From Oceaniglobus ichthyenteri (GTDB lineage: Bacteria; Pseudomonadota; Alphaproteobacteria; Rhodobacterales; Rhodobacteraceae), in the NCBI RefSeq assembly GCF_003057885.1, contig NZ_QAGK01000005.1:124001-188000 (forward strand): 64,000 bases of DNA, in the 5' to 3' direction. The translations under genes were made by a program, and so were the position numbers. The notes under the pieces are model-generated. The model saw only the letters and a program-made list of their open reading frames with translations, ran no database searches and was not told the origin of the DNA. Shown piece after piece: positions 8,479 through 17,884 of this stretch. Positions within the stretch are counted from its first letter, which is position 1. Each line of letters opens with the position of its first letter.

Positions 8479-9777
8479 TTATTTTGGATTAACGATGGTT
8501 GGCAGCCAAAGCGCAAGCGATGGAAACGCGATCAGCAAAACGATCATCAGCAGCATCGCCACAAGAAACGGCGCCGCACCCTTGAACAGGTCGGTAAACG
8601 CACCGCCCCCCTTGCGCACCGCCTGCACCACATACAGGTTCATCCCCACCGGCGGGGTGATCAGCGCCGCCTCGATCAAAATCACAAACACGACGCCCCA
8701 CCAAACCGGAGAATAGCCCAGTTCAACAATCACCGGCACGATGATTGGGGTGGTCGCAATCATCATCGAAAGGGTTTCCATGAAACACCCCAAAAGCAGA
8801 TAAAACACAATGATCGCAAACAGCATCCCCAAGGGCGACCAACCCAAAGACAGCACCGCATCGGTAATCGCCTGAACCAATCCAATGCTCACCATCACAA
8901 AGTTCAGAAAAAACGCCGCAATCACGATCAGCATGATCATGCAGGTGGTTCTGACCGTGCCTTCAAACGCGGCCAACATCACCGGCAGGGTCAGTTTCCC
9001 GTTCAGCGCCACCAACCCCACCGTCGCGATCAGACCGAGCGCCGCCGCTTCGGTCGGGGTGGCAAGCCCGGCATAGATACTGCCCACAACGATGAAAAAC
9101 AGCCCCAAAGGCGGGATCAAATGCGGCAGCCCCCTGATCCGATCAGGCCATAGAGATTTGGCCGGAATTTCCGTGCCGCCCCAGTGCGGGCGCATCAAAA
9201 CCAGGATCAAAACGATGCCGGAAAACAAAGTGGCCAACATGAAACCGGGGATAAACCCGGCGGCATACAGATCGGCCACCGATGTATCGGTCAGCACCGC
9301 ATAGATAATCATGTTGATGCTGGGCGGGATCAAAATGCCCAACGTGCCCCCCGCCGCAATCGACCCCAGGAACAAAGGCCGGTTGTACCCCCCCTGGTCC
9401 ATATTCGGAATTGCCACGGTGCCAATGGTGGCCGCCGTTGCAATGCTTGACCCGGATGTGGCGGCAAAGACAGCGGATGAGGCGATGTTGGTATGCATCA
9501 GCCGCCCCGGCAGGCGGGCAAACCATGGGTTCAAAGCGTTGAACAGCCGCCCCGACACGCCCGACCGATGCATCAATTCGCCCATCATGATAAACATCGG
9601 CGCGGCAATCAGGATAAAATCCTCGGAACTGTTCCAGGCCAATTCCCCCGCCGCTCCGGTCATCGGAAAGAACGCATATTTTTCCGACAGGATATAACCG
9701 GTAATCGCCAGAACCGCCGCCACCGGCAGACTGAACAAGAGCATCACAAGAAGCAGAACAAAGGCGGTCAGGATCAT
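8479..9777 (-). CDS. TRAP transporter large permease (DctM)
   Basis: This is the 432-residue large membrane subunit carrying the transport path. It is hydrophobic throughout with about twelve membrane segments and contains the DctM hallmarks FMETLSMMIATTPIIVPV, LITPPVGMNLYVVQ and GILIPPSINMIIY. Its start overlaps the dctQ stop by four bases (ATGA at 9774-9777), so the two permease subunits are coupled in translation. dctP follows after 23 bases. Confidence 0.93.
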   Translation of the reverse strand: MILTAFVLLLVMLLFSLPVAAVLAITGYILSEKYAFFPMTGAAGELAWNSSEDFILIAAPMFIMMGELMHRSGVSGRLFNALNPWFARLPGRLMHTNIASSAVFAATSGSSIATAATIGTVAIPNMDQGGYNRPLFLGSIAAGGTLGILIPPSINMIIYAVLTDTSVADLYAAGFIPGFMLATLFSGIVLILVLMRPHWGGTEIPAKSLWPDRIRGLPHLIPPLGLFFIVVGSIYAGLATPTEAAALGLIATVGLVALNGKLTLPVMLAAFEGTVRTTCMIMLIVIAAFFLNFVMVSIGLVQAITDAVLSLGWSPLGMLFAIIVFYLLLGCFMETLSMMIATTPIIVPVIVELGYSPVWWGVVFVILIEAALITPPVGMNLYVVQAVRKGGGAFTDLFKGAAPFLVAMLLMIVLLIAFPSLALWLPTIVNPK

Positions 9778-10349
9778 GGCCTGTCCTTTGCCGCGTGAAC
9801 CGCCTCGTCGATTTCGGCGTCAAGATCGGCACTGCCGATGGCCGCTTCAAACCCGGCGCGGTCGCCTCTGATCAGGCGCAACACCGCCTGAACCGGGGCC
9901 AGAACGGCCATACAGGCAAACCAGAACAGCCCAATCCACCATAGCCCTTGAGGGATCACAATCGGGATCTGCAAATGCGACATGGATCGCGCGCCCATGG
10001 CCCAGGATTGCGCCAACGTACCCCAGGCAAACCAGGCCAGCGCCGCCGCAACCACGGCCAACGCGACTGCCGCCGCCAAATCGCACATCGCGCGCAAGGG
10101 GAACGGCAGCTTGGCGACCAAAAAATCAACCCGAATATGCGCCTTGGTGGTGACGGTGAACGCCAGACCCAAACCGATACAGGCGGCCAGTCCATAGCCC
10201 GAAATCTCAAAACTCTCGACGGCCGAGCGATTGAAGAAAAACCGCGACGCCACGTCAATGGTGATCGGAACAGCACAACCAAACAAGATCACCGCGCCCG
10301 CCACCCAGGCCAGCCAGCGTGACATCCGTTGGGCAAGAGGCTCGGTCAT
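9774..10349 (-). CDS. TRAP transporter small permease (DctQ)
   Basis: The 191-residue small membrane subunit has four predicted membrane segments and the DctQ pattern FFFNRSAVESFEISGYGLAA followed by HIRVDFLVAKLP. GGAGGGAGATGT directly precedes the ATG, a strong ribosome binding site. It is the first transporter gene, separated from the upstream hydantoinase B gene by 141 bases that hold a hairpin and a repeat pair, so the transporter may have its own promoter. Confidence 0.9.
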   Translation of the reverse strand: MTEPLAQRMSRWLAWVAGAVILFGCAVPITIDVASRFFFNRSAVESFEISGYGLAACIGLGLAFTVTTKAHIRVDFLVAKLPFPLRAMCDLAAAVALAVVAAALAWFAWGTLAQSWAMGARSMSHLQIPIVIPQGLWWIGLFWFACMAVLAPVQAVLRLIRGDRAGFEAAIGSADLDAEIDEAVHAAKDRP

Positions 10350-10401
10350 ACATCTCCCTCCGTGCGCTTTGGATATTCCGTAGCATAAAAAGTTTTCAAT
10401 G

Positions 10402-10464
10402 CCTCCGGCGGGGATATTTTCAGCAAGAAAAAACCAAACCCCATTTCTGTTTCCATAAATATCC
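10402..10464. repeat. Inverted pair of GGATATTT intergenic motifs
   Basis: CCTCCGGCGGGGATATTTT on the plus strand (10402-10420) faces CCCCAGGATATTTATGG on the minus strand (core 10457-10464). I recall similar GGATATTT elements beside GC-rich hairpins in intergenic regions of Rhodobacteraceae. Here the pair fills the gap between dctQ and hyuB together with the hyuB hairpin. Its function is unknown. Confidence 0.45.
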
Positions 10465-10470
10465 TGGGGT

Positions 10471-10487
10471 CCGGGGCAAAGCCCCGG
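10471..10487 (-). terminator. Hairpin after hyuB
   Basis: CCGGGGC-AAA-GCCCCGG forms a perfect 7-bp stem starting three bases after the hyuB stop codon. There is no uridine tract, but the position just downstream of the gene fits a transcription end or mRNA-stabilising hairpin. Confidence 0.5.
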
Positions 10488-10490
10488 GGG

Positions 10491-12122
10491 TTAGCGTACA
10501 TAACCATCGCTCCGGTCCTGCTTTGCGACATCTGGGTCACGCTGGGTCGGATCACCGTGACCGCCGCCGCCGGGGGTTTGCATCCGCACGATATCGCCGG
10601 GGCGCAACGGATGGCCGATGGTTTTTGACAACAGTTGGGTCGTTTGCCCATCACGGGTGACAGACAGGCTGCCGCCCTGCCCGGGCTGACCGCCATTCAG
10701 GCCGTAAGGCAGCGACTCAAACGCATCAAAGGCGCTGTTTAACAATCCGTCTTCGGCCAAAAACTCCCATTCGCGCACAATGCCCAGGCCACCGCGGGTT
10801 TTGCCCGCACCCCCCGATCCGGGGGCCAGTCCGTATTGGGTGAACCGCAGGGGAAACAGCGCCTCGATCATTTCAACCGGCGTGTTCTGGCCGTTGTGAA
10901 ATCCGGCGGCCAGCCCGTTTGGCCCGTCTTGATCCGGGTGCGCGCCCCAACCGCCCAGTTCGCTATCGAAATAGACCTGCCGCCGCCCGTCGGCATGACG
11001 GATGTTTACCGCGTGATTGAACGTGGTGCCGTAATAGGAGGCCGGAATGTCATCGGGCAACACTTGGGCAAAGGCGCGCAATACGGCGGTGGCGATTTTG
11101 TGGCCGGGCAACATCCGCATCGCCACCGGCGCGGGAAAGGCCGCGTTGACCAGACAGCCATCCGGCGCGGTAACGGTAATCGGGCGGTAACACCCCGCAT
11201 TCACCGTGGCCGTTACCCCGCATGCGGCGATGACGGCGTAATATACGGCAGATGTGGTGGTGGCCATGGTGGCATTGATCGGCCCTTTGGCCTGATCCGA
11301 GGTGCCGCTGAAATCTAGTGCGATATCGCTGCCGCTGATGGTCAGCGCCACCGAGATACGCTTTTGCCCCGGTTCAATCCCGTCACCATCGACGAAATCT
11401 TCGGCGTGATAGGTGCCATCGGGCAGGGCCGACAGGGCGGCGCGCATTTCGTGTTCGGCATGATCAAGCAGCGCGCTGCCGATATCATTCAGCGCACCAA
11501 CGCCATACCGGTCCGCCAGGCGCAGCATGGCGCGCGCGCCCACGTCAAGGGCCGCGATTTGTGACAGGAAATCACCGCGAAATGTTTCGGGTTCACGCAC
11601 ATTGTGCAGGATCGTGTTGAACAGATCGTCCTGCATCATCCCACCGCGCACGATCCGCACGGGCGGCAGGCGCAGCCCCTCTTGAAACACCTCAACCGCT
11701 TTGGCGTTATATCCTCCCGCCGCCCCGCCGCCCACATCCACATGGTGAATCAGAACACAGGTAATCGCGATGCGTTCGCCATTTTTGAACACCGGCTTGA
11801 ACGCAATGAAATCAGGCAGGTGTTGCCCCCCGGAATAGGGATCATTCGTCACAATCACATCGCCATCGCGCCAATCGTCCAGCGGAATATGATGGGCGGC
11901 AATGTGATGCAGACACAGTTCCATCGAATTCAGGTGCACCGGCATCCGCGCCGCCTGTGCCACGTTGCGCCCCTGGCCATCGAACACGGCGGTGGAATAA
12001 TCGAGCAATTCGCGCACCGTGGTACTGCGCGAGGTGCGCCACACCGTGACCGACATTTCCTCGGCCACCGACACAAGCGCGGCCGATACGATTTCAAGCA
12101 GAACGGGATCAGGGCGGCTCAT
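10491..12122 (-). CDS. Hydantoinase B / oxoprolinase family protein
   Basis: This is the B subunit of an ATP-dependent amidohydrolase of the N-methylhydantoinase/5-oxoprolinase group. The 543-residue protein shows the family landmarks VTNDPYSGGQHLPD, HVDVGG, LDFSGTSDQAKGPINA, GGWGAHPDQDG and GSGGAGKTRGGLG. It overlaps the A subunit gene by four bases (ATGA). Acetone carboxylase also uses relatives of these subunits but needs a third small subunit, which is absent, so hydantoin-like or 5-oxoproline-like substrates are more likely. The exact substrate cannot be read from sequence. Confidence 0.88.
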   Translation of the reverse strand: MSRPDPVLLEIVSAALVSVAEEMSVTVWRTSRSTTVRELLDYSTAVFDGQGRNVAQAARMPVHLNSMELCLHHIAAHHIPLDDWRDGDVIVTNDPYSGGQHLPDFIAFKPVFKNGERIAITCVLIHHVDVGGGAAGGYNAKAVEVFQEGLRLPPVRIVRGGMMQDDLFNTILHNVREPETFRGDFLSQIAALDVGARAMLRLADRYGVGALNDIGSALLDHAEHEMRAALSALPDGTYHAEDFVDGDGIEPGQKRISVALTISGSDIALDFSGTSDQAKGPINATMATTTSAVYYAVIAACGVTATVNAGCYRPITVTAPDGCLVNAAFPAPVAMRMLPGHKIATAVLRAFAQVLPDDIPASYYGTTFNHAVNIRHADGRRQVYFDSELGGWGAHPDQDGPNGLAAGFHNGQNTPVEMIEALFPLRFTQYGLAPGSGGAGKTRGGLGIVREWEFLAEDGLLNSAFDAFESLPYGLNGGQPGQGGSLSVTRDGQTTQLLSKTIGHPLRPGDIVRMQTPGGGGHGDPTQRDPDVAKQDRSDGYVR

Positions 12123-14170
12123 ACGCGTTTCCTTACAGTCATGTCGCCGCTAACAGTCATGGTTAATGTCCAGGCAGCGGGCAACAGCAGCGTGGTATAT
12201 TCCTGTTCGATAATCGCCGGACCGGACAGGGTTTCCCCCACTGCCAGGGCCAATTGGCGATGCACCGGCGTGACGTGCCAGGCGCCATCCATATGCACCG
12301 GGCGATGGTTTTGGGCCGCTGTTTCGCTCGGCGCATAGGCGGCGGGCCGCGCCCCTTGCTCCAAAATGCCGATGGCGATCAGCCGCAGTGTGACGATTTC
12401 AACCGCCTCAGCCGGATCATCAAAGGAAAACCGTTGGCGGTGCTGATCCTCAAACCTTTCCCGCAGGGTGGTCAGGGTTACATCGGTAATCGCCCCGTCG
12501 GGCACCGCCACCATCAATTCAAACGCCTGCCCGCGATAGCGCAGATCGGCGGTGAGGTTGAGAACCCGTTTGTCATCGGGCAAATGATCGGCATCAAGCA
12601 GCGCGCCACCCTGGCTGCGCAAGCTATCGGCGATCGCGTTGATCGCGGGCAAACTACCCGGCGTCAGGGGCAAAATCTCGGTTCGCGACAGATCGTGTTG
12701 GATGTCGGAAGACAGGATGCCATGGGCGGAAAATGTCGATGGATCACGGGGGAAGATCACCTGGGTGATGCCCAGTTCATCGGCCACCTCACAGGCGTGC
12801 AAACCGCCGGCCCCCCCAAAGCTCATCAAGGCGAAATCGCGCGGATCCAAACCTTTGGCGAACAGAGAAAACTTGATCGAGGCGGCGAGTTTTGCGTTAA
12901 CCACCGCCAATATACCCGCCGCCGCATGATCGGGAGTCAGGGACAGGGGCGTTTCGATCCTATCGCGCAGTGCCGCCCGCGCGCCGTCCAGATCCAGCGC
13001 GAACCGCCCGCCCAGAAACGTGGCCGCATCCAACCGGCCCAGGATCAGGTTCACGTCGGTCACCGTGGGTTCAACGCCGCCACGCCCGTAACACACCGGG
13101 CCGGGCACAGCGCCCGCACTGCGTGGCCCCACCTGCAACCGGCCTGATGGATCGACAAAGGCGATGCTGCCGCCCCCCGCGCCGATGGTGTGCATTTCAA
13201 CCATCGGCACGCGCACCGGCAGACCGTCGATTTCGCCTTGGGTGACGATGGTGCGTTCGCCCCCGGCCACGACCGCCACATCATAACTGGTGCCGCCCAT
13301 GTCCACACCCACCACATCGGGGGTATCAAGCATCTGCGCCAATTTTTGCGCTGCCAACACCCCGCCCGAGGGGCCAGAAAGCAACAGTTTGACCGGGGCC
13401 TGCACTGCCGCGTCTAACCCAATCGCACCGCCGTTGGATTGTATCAGGTAAACCGGCGCGGTGATCTCGGCCTCGATCAAACGGGCGCGCAGGGCGGTGA
13501 CGTAGCGCGCGATGACCGGCACCAGCAGGGCGTTCAGAACCGTGGTGGCGGTGCGTTCAAATTCGCGGATTTCAGGCGAAACCTGATGGCTGCACGACAC
13601 CGCCATATCGGGGCACCGGGCCAAAAGACGATCACGAATGGCGATTTCGTGGGCCGGATTTGCAAAAGCATTCAACAGGCAAATCGCCGTGGTCTGTGCG
13701 CCCGAGGTTGCCACCTGTTCAATCACCGCATCCAGCATGGGCAGATCGATATCACGCACCACTTCGCCTGCGGCCCCGATCCGGCCCGGTGCGCCAAACC
13801 GGTGGCGGCGCGGGATCAGCGGTGTGCGATCTGGCCCGCGCAGGGCGTAAATATCGCTCCGGGCATGGCGGCCGATTTCCAACACATCTTCAAACCCCGC
13901 GGTGGTGATCAACGCACCGGGGGGCAGATCGCGGGTTAGCACGGCGTTGGTGGCGATGGTGGTGCCATGCAGGATCAAACCGATATCGGCGGTGGTAAAG
14001 CCAAACCGCGCCCCGGCCAGGGCGATGGCATCGGTCAGACCGCGCGCGGGATCATCGGGCGTGGTGGGGGATTTGAGGCTGTGCGCCGCGCCTGTGCTGG
14101 CATCGCGAAATTCAAGATCCGTGAACGTGCCGCCAATGTCGACGGCAATGGTGATGCGGGGCTTTGCCAT
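12119..14170 (-). CDS. Hydantoinase A / oxoprolinase family protein
   Basis: This is the A subunit, which carries the nucleotide-binding domains. The 683-residue protein begins with AVDIGGTFTD (residues 9-18) and has a second phosphate-binding motif VGVDMGGTSYD and the loop LLSGPSGGV, typical of HyuA. It pairs with hyuB through a four-base overlap and lies 90 bases downstream of a LysR gene on the same strand. No clear Shine-Dalgarno sequence precedes the ATG at 14170. N-methylhydantoinase and 5-oxoprolinase are both possible. No carbamoylase gene is nearby. Confidence 0.88.
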   Translation of the reverse strand: MAKPRITIAVDIGGTFTDLEFRDASTGAAHSLKSPTTPDDPARGLTDAIALAGARFGFTTADIGLILHGTTIATNAVLTRDLPPGALITTAGFEDVLEIGRHARSDIYALRGPDRTPLIPRRHRFGAPGRIGAAGEVVRDIDLPMLDAVIEQVATSGAQTTAICLLNAFANPAHEIAIRDRLLARCPDMAVSCSHQVSPEIREFERTATTVLNALLVPVIARYVTALRARLIEAEITAPVYLIQSNGGAIGLDAAVQAPVKLLLSGPSGGVLAAQKLAQMLDTPDVVGVDMGGTSYDVAVVAGGERTIVTQGEIDGLPVRVPMVEMHTIGAGGGSIAFVDPSGRLQVGPRSAGAVPGPVCYGRGGVEPTVTDVNLILGRLDAATFLGGRFALDLDGARAALRDRIETPLSLTPDHAAAGILAVVNAKLAASIKFSLFAKGLDPRDFALMSFGGAGGLHACEVADELGITQVIFPRDPSTFSAHGILSSDIQHDLSRTEILPLTPGSLPAINAIADSLRSQGGALLDADHLPDDKRVLNLTADLRYRGQAFELMVAVPDGAITDVTLTTLRERFEDQHRQRFSFDDPAEAVEIVTLRLIAIGILEQGARPAAYAPSETAAQNHRPVHMDGAWHVTPVHRQLALAVGETLSGPAIIEQEYTTLLLPAAWTLTMTVSGDMTVRKRV

Positions 14171-14260
14171 GATGGAACGGATGATCCTGTAAAGAGCAGT
14201 TTCATCGACAATTGCGCAAGACCGGCATCAAGACAAATCGAAAATTATTGGCCTATTCGA

Positions 14261-15151
14261 TCAGATATTTTTATCGCCCCGCGCGGTGGACAGCGCCAGT
14301 TGCGCCGCGGTTTCCACCACATGGCTTTTCGGATCACTCAGATAAGACGCGGTAAATTGCAGCGGTGCGGGCACCCATCCGGGATCAAAGGCGCGCAGGG
14401 TGCCGCGCGCCACCAAGTCTTCGCCCAGCGCCACAGGCAGGGCGGCAATGCCCAACCCCGCCTCGACCAGGCGAAAACCGGCCGACAGGGACGACGATGA
14501 AAACATCTGTACCCCCGGCCCGACCCGTTCAAACAATGCGCGTTTCAATTCGCGGTGTGGGCGGGTGTTGCGCGCATAGGTGATGACCGGGCGTTGCGCC
14601 ACCAGTGCGGTATCACCGCCCACAGGATGGCTGGCGGCGACATACCAGGCCAGATCGAACTCTGGCAGGGCAATATTGGTCACTGTTGCCTCGGACACGG
14701 GGCCAAGCAGGATCGCCAGATCGATCTCACGCTCTAACAATGCGGTGCGCAGGTTCAGCGATACATCAACGTCAATTTCGATTTCCACCTTGGGAGACCG
14801 GCGGTGCAGGCCGGCGATGAATTCGGGCAACCACGATTGCGCCACGGTTTCCGCCACCCCCAGACGCAGATGCCGTTCAATCGCGTCGGGGGCAATGATA
14901 TTGGCGGTGACCTGTTCCGACAGATGTTCGAATTGTTCGGCATAGCGGATCAACATCTCGCCCCGCTTGGTCAGGGTCATGCCCCCGGCGCCCCGATGAA
15001 ACAGCGCCACGGCCAACGTGTCTTCCAACGCCTTGATCCGGGCGCTGACGGCGGGTTGGGTCAGATTCAGGCTTTGCGCCGCACGTCGCACCCCGCCCGC
15101 GCGCACCACTTCAAGAAACGTGCGCATCTGTTCTATGTTGATACGGCTCAT
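14261..15151 (-). CDS. LysR-family transcriptional regulator
   Basis: The 296-residue protein has an N-terminal winged helix-turn-helix (RTFLEVVRAGGVRRAAQSL, then TQPAVSARIKALE at about residues 30-42) and a LysR substrate-sensing domain. It is encoded immediately upstream of, and in the same direction as, hyuA-hyuB and the TRAP genes, so it is the probable regulator of that catabolic block. Most LysR regulators are divergent from their targets, so the same-strand layout is slightly unusual. The inducer is unknown. Confidence 0.88.
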   Translation of the reverse strand: MSRINIEQMRTFLEVVRAGGVRRAAQSLNLTQPAVSARIKALEDTLAVALFHRGAGGMTLTKRGEMLIRYAEQFEHLSEQVTANIIAPDAIERHLRLGVAETVAQSWLPEFIAGLHRRSPKVEIEIDVDVSLNLRTALLEREIDLAILLGPVSEATVTNIALPEFDLAWYVAASHPVGGDTALVAQRPVITYARNTRPHRELKRALFERVGPGVQMFSSSSLSAGFRLVEAGLGIAALPVALGEDLVARGTLRAFDPGWVPAPLQFTASYLSDPKSHVVETAAQLALSTARGDKNI

Positions 15152-15233
15152 GGTGCGCCTTTGGTTTTAGGTGTTGGATGGCACTTCAGATCGGCATGTC
15201 GCGGCCTCACATACCCGCACCAGACCTTAACGC

Positions 15234-15255
15234 AAAACGCCGCCCGAAGGCGGCG
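15234..15255 (-). terminator. Intrinsic terminator of the DUF2853 gene
   Basis: CGCCGCC pairs with GGCGGCG across a 4-base loop (15238-15255), followed on the minus strand by TTTT. It lies about 24 bases after the DUF2853 stop. Confidence 0.75.
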
Positions 15256-15278
15256 TAGCGTTGCACGATATTTGCCAA

Positions 15279-15620
15279 TCAGCCGTAAACCGATTCTTTG
15301 CCGAAATGTTTGGTCAGCATGTAATAGACAACCGCGCGGTATTTATTACGCTCGGACGCGCCGTAAATCTCGATCACTTTGTGGATCGCGTCCATCAATT
15401 CGGGGCCATCGGCCAGGCCCAGTTTCTTGATCAGGAAATTGTTCTTGACCGTCTCAAGTTCGCCGGGCTGCGTGGCCGCCACGGTCGAGGAATCAGCATT
15501 GTAAATCGCCGGACCACAGCCGATGGTCACTTTGGTCAGCAGATCCATATCCGGTGTCATGCCACATTTGTTTTTCAAATCATCCGCATAGCGTGCGATC
15601 AAATCATCTCTTTTACCCAT
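15279..15620 (-). CDS. DUF2853 family protein
   Basis: This is a 113-residue small soluble protein of the DUF2853 family, whose function is unknown. It begins MGKRDDLIARYADDL, is helical and charged, and ends YYMLTKHFGKES. The frame is open back to 15803 but the upstream part lacks a family pattern; the ATG at 15618-15620 has GAGGG just upstream. It is followed by a good terminator and lies 150 bases downstream of the ahcY terminator, so it is probably a single-gene unit. Confidence 0.82.
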   Translation of the reverse strand: MGKRDDLIARYADDLKNKCGMTPDMDLLTKVTIGCGPAIYNADSSTVAATQPGELETVKNNFLIKKLGLADGPELMDAIHKVIEIYGASERNKYRAVVYYMLTKHFGKESVYG

Positions 15621-15763
15621 GAGGCCCTCACCATTGTCATCATATCCACCGCGCCGTCCCGGCCCGGTCGCGGCGACGGTACCCAAGAGGCGCCGATGAA
15701 CAAAGGGGTATTTACGACAAAAGACGATAATGGGCGGTTTATCGTCGGTTTTGGGGCCCAAAG

Positions 15764-15793
15764 GAAAAACCGCCCGGGCCTGTGACCCGGGCG
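15764..15793 (-). terminator. Intrinsic terminator of ahcY
   Basis: CGCCCGGG pairs perfectly with CCCGGGCG across a 7-base loop (15771-15793), and the minus strand continues GGTTTTTCC. It begins six bases after the ahcY stop. Confidence 0.8.
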
Positions 15794-15799
15794 ACAGAA

Positions 15800-17188
15800 T
15801 CAATACCGATAATGTTCGGGTTTGAACGGGCCATCGGGCGATACGCCGATATAGGCCGCCTGTTCGGGGTTCAGTTTCGACAGTTTCACCCCGATCCGAT
15901 CCAGATGCAGGCGCGCGACCTTTTCATCCAGATGTTTGGGCAGGATATAAACGTCGTTCTTATAGGCCGCGGTGTTGGTCCACAGTTCGATCTGGGCCAA
16001 CACCTGATTGGTGAAACTGGCCGACATCACAAAACTGGGATGGCCGGTGGCATTGCCAAGGTTCAACAACCGGCCCTCGGACAGCAGGATCAACCGATTG
16101 CCGTTCGGCATTTCGATCATGTCCACCTGTTCCTTGATATTGGTCCATTTGTGGTTTTTCAGGGCGGCCACCTGAATTTCATTGTCGAAATGGCCGATAT
16201 TGCCAACGATGGCCATGTCTTTCATTTCGCGCATGTGTTCGATGCGGATGACATCTTTGTTGCCGGTGGTGGTGATGAAGATATCGGCAGTGCCAACCAC
16301 ATCTTCCAACAACACAACTTCAAACCCATCCATCGCCGCCTGAAGGGCGCAGATCGGATCAACCTCGGTCACTTTCACGCGCGCCCCGGCCCCCGAAAGC
16401 GACGCAGCACTGCCTTTGCCCACATCGCCATATCCCATGACAACGGCCACCTTGCCCGCCATCATCGTATCGGTGGCGCGGCGGATGCCATCGACCAGCG
16501 ATTCCTTACAGCCGTATTTGTTATCGAACTTTGATTTCGTCACGGAATCGTTGACGTTGATCGCGGGAAACGGCAGTTGCCCCTGTTTCACCAGATCATA
16601 CAGGCGATGCACGCCGGTTGTGGTTTCTTCGGATACACCTTTGATCTGATCGCGCATCTTGGTGAACCAGCCGGGCGATTGTTCCATGCGCTTTTTGATC
16701 TGCGCCTTGATCGCGACCTCTTCTTCCGAGGTCGGCACAGCGATCACATCTTCGCCCGCTTCGGCGCGCGCACCCAGCAGGATGTACAGCGTGGCATCGC
16801 CGCCATCGTCCAGAATCAGGTTTGGCCCATCGGGGAATTGGAACGATTTATCCAGATAATCCCAATGTTCCTCAAGGCTTTGACCCTTGATCGCAAACAC
16901 CGGCACGCCGGATTCGGCAATCGCTGCGGCCGCGTGATCCTGGGTTGAGAAAATATTGCACGAGGCCCAGCGCACATCAGCGCCCAGCGCGACCAGCGTT
17001 TCAATCAAAACCGCTGTCTGAATCGTCATATGCAACGATCCGACAATGCGCGATCCGGTGAGTGGTTTGCTTTGCCCGTATTCCTCGCGCAGCGCCATCA
17101 GCCCCGGCATTTCGGTTTCGGCAATATCCAGTTCCTTGCGCCCATAGGCGGCCAGAGCGATGTCTTTGACGATGTAATCTTTGGCCAT
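15800..17188 (-). CDS. ahcY: Adenosylhomocysteinase
   Basis: This NAD-dependent enzyme hydrolyses S-adenosylhomocysteine to adenosine and homocysteine, relieving product inhibition of methyltransferases. The 462-residue protein has the substrate segment [16 protein letters not shown], the NAD motif [12 protein letters not shown] and the typical C-terminal end KPEHYRY. The open frame extends upstream to 17536, but the ATG at 17186-17188 gives the expected start [10 protein letters not shown] and has GGAG nine bases before it. No SAH riboswitch is apparent in the roughly 100 bases upstream. It lies near regA as in Rhodobacter, where hvrA/spb usually intervenes. Confidence 0.97.
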   Translation of the reverse strand: MAKDYIVKDIALAAYGRKELDIAETEMPGLMALREEYGQSKPLTGSRIVGSLHMTIQTAVLIETLVALGADVRWASCNIFSTQDHAAAAIAESGVPVFAIKGQSLEEHWDYLDKSFQFPDGPNLILDDGGDATLYILLGARAEAGEDVIAVPTSEEEVAIKAQIKKRMEQSPGWFTKMRDQIKGVSEETTTGVHRLYDLVKQGQLPFPAINVNDSVTKSKFDNKYGCKESLVDGIRRATDTMMAGKVAVVMGYGDVGKGSAASLSGAGARVKVTEVDPICALQAAMDGFEVVLLEDVVGTADIFITTTGNKDVIRIEHMREMKDMAIVGNIGHFDNEIQVAALKNHKWTNIKEQVDMIEMPNGNRLILLSEGRLLNLGNATGHPSFVMSASFTNQVLAQIELWTNTAAYKNDVYILPKHLDEKVARLHLDRIGVKLSKLNPEQAAYIGVSPDGPFKPEHYRY

Positions 17189-17287
17189 TGTCGGCGGCTC
17201 CTGCGTGATCCAAATGTGATGTTGCGAGGGGATTAACACCATGGCACGGTCACGGCAATGCGCGGGGCCGCGCACCACACGGGGGTG

Positions 17288-17881
17288 ATGATGAAACAAC
17301 CACGGGCATGGCAAAGAATGCTGTCGGGGCGGCGGCTGGATCTGTTGGACCCAACGCCGATGGACATCGAAATCGAGGATATCGCCCACGGTCTGGCCTT
17401 TGTGGCGCGCTGGAATGGGCAAACACGGGGCGATCATGCCTATTCCGTGGCCGAACATTCGCTGTTGGTCGAAACCCTGTTTGGCCGCATTGCGCCCGGC
17501 GCGCCGGCTAAATGGCGGTTGGCGGCGCTTTTGCATGACGCGCCCGAATATGTGATCGGCGATATGATTTCACCGGTGAAGGCGGCGATCGGCCCCGGTT
17601 ATGGCGCGCTGGATGATCGGTTGATGGCGGCGATCCATCTGCGGTTCGGCCTGCCTGCCACGCTGCCCGTGGCAATCAAACGGCAGATCAAAAAGGCCGA
17701 CAGGATCAGCGCCTGGTTGGAAGCCACGCAGATTGCCGGATTTTCCCAAACCGAGGCGACAAGGTTTTTTGGCCGCCCTGATGGCGCGCTGACCGCGGGC
17801 CTGTCGATCATGCTGCGCCCGGCGCCCTTGGTGCGGGCCGATTACACCGCGCGACATGATGAATTATTGGCGGAAATCTAA
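17288..17881 (+). CDS. HD domain (YfbR-like) phosphohydrolase
   Basis: The 197-residue protein carries an HD metal-dependent phosphohydrolase pattern: [13 protein letters not shown] supplies the first histidines, [12 protein letters not shown] the HD pair, and [12 protein letters not shown] the later aspartate. YfbR relatives remove phosphate from deoxynucleoside monophosphates, so a nucleotide-pool role is plausible but not shown. The start is ATG 17288 or 17291 behind GGGGG. Its stop lies only three bases from the convergent stop of regA. Confidence 0.78.
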   Translation: MMKQPRAWQRMLSGRRLDLLDPTPMDIEIEDIAHGLAFVARWNGQTRGDHAYSVAEHSLLVETLFGRIAPGAPAKWRLAALLHDAPEYVIGDMISPVKAAIGPGYGALDDRLMAAIHLRFGLPATLPVAIKRQIKKADRISAWLEATQIAGFSQTEATRFFGRPDGALTAGLSIMLRPAPLVRADYTARHDELLAEI

Positions 17882-17884
17882 GCG

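Noticed and set aside
10491-14170. Acetone carboxylase instead of hydantoinase
   Set aside because: The two subunits are related, but the small gamma subunit and sigma-54 activator usually linked to acetone carboxylase are missing.
15723-15746. Inverted repeat GACGATAA-N8-TTATCGTC between ahcY and the DUF2853 gene, as a terminator or operator
   Set aside because: It is a perfect 8-bp repeat, but it lies outside any expected terminator position and no regulator can be named; too little to call a feature.
17189-17287. Possible SAH riboswitch upstream of ahcY
   Set aside because: I could not see the conserved pairing pattern of known SAH riboswitches in the roughly 100 available bases. A covariance-model search would settle it.
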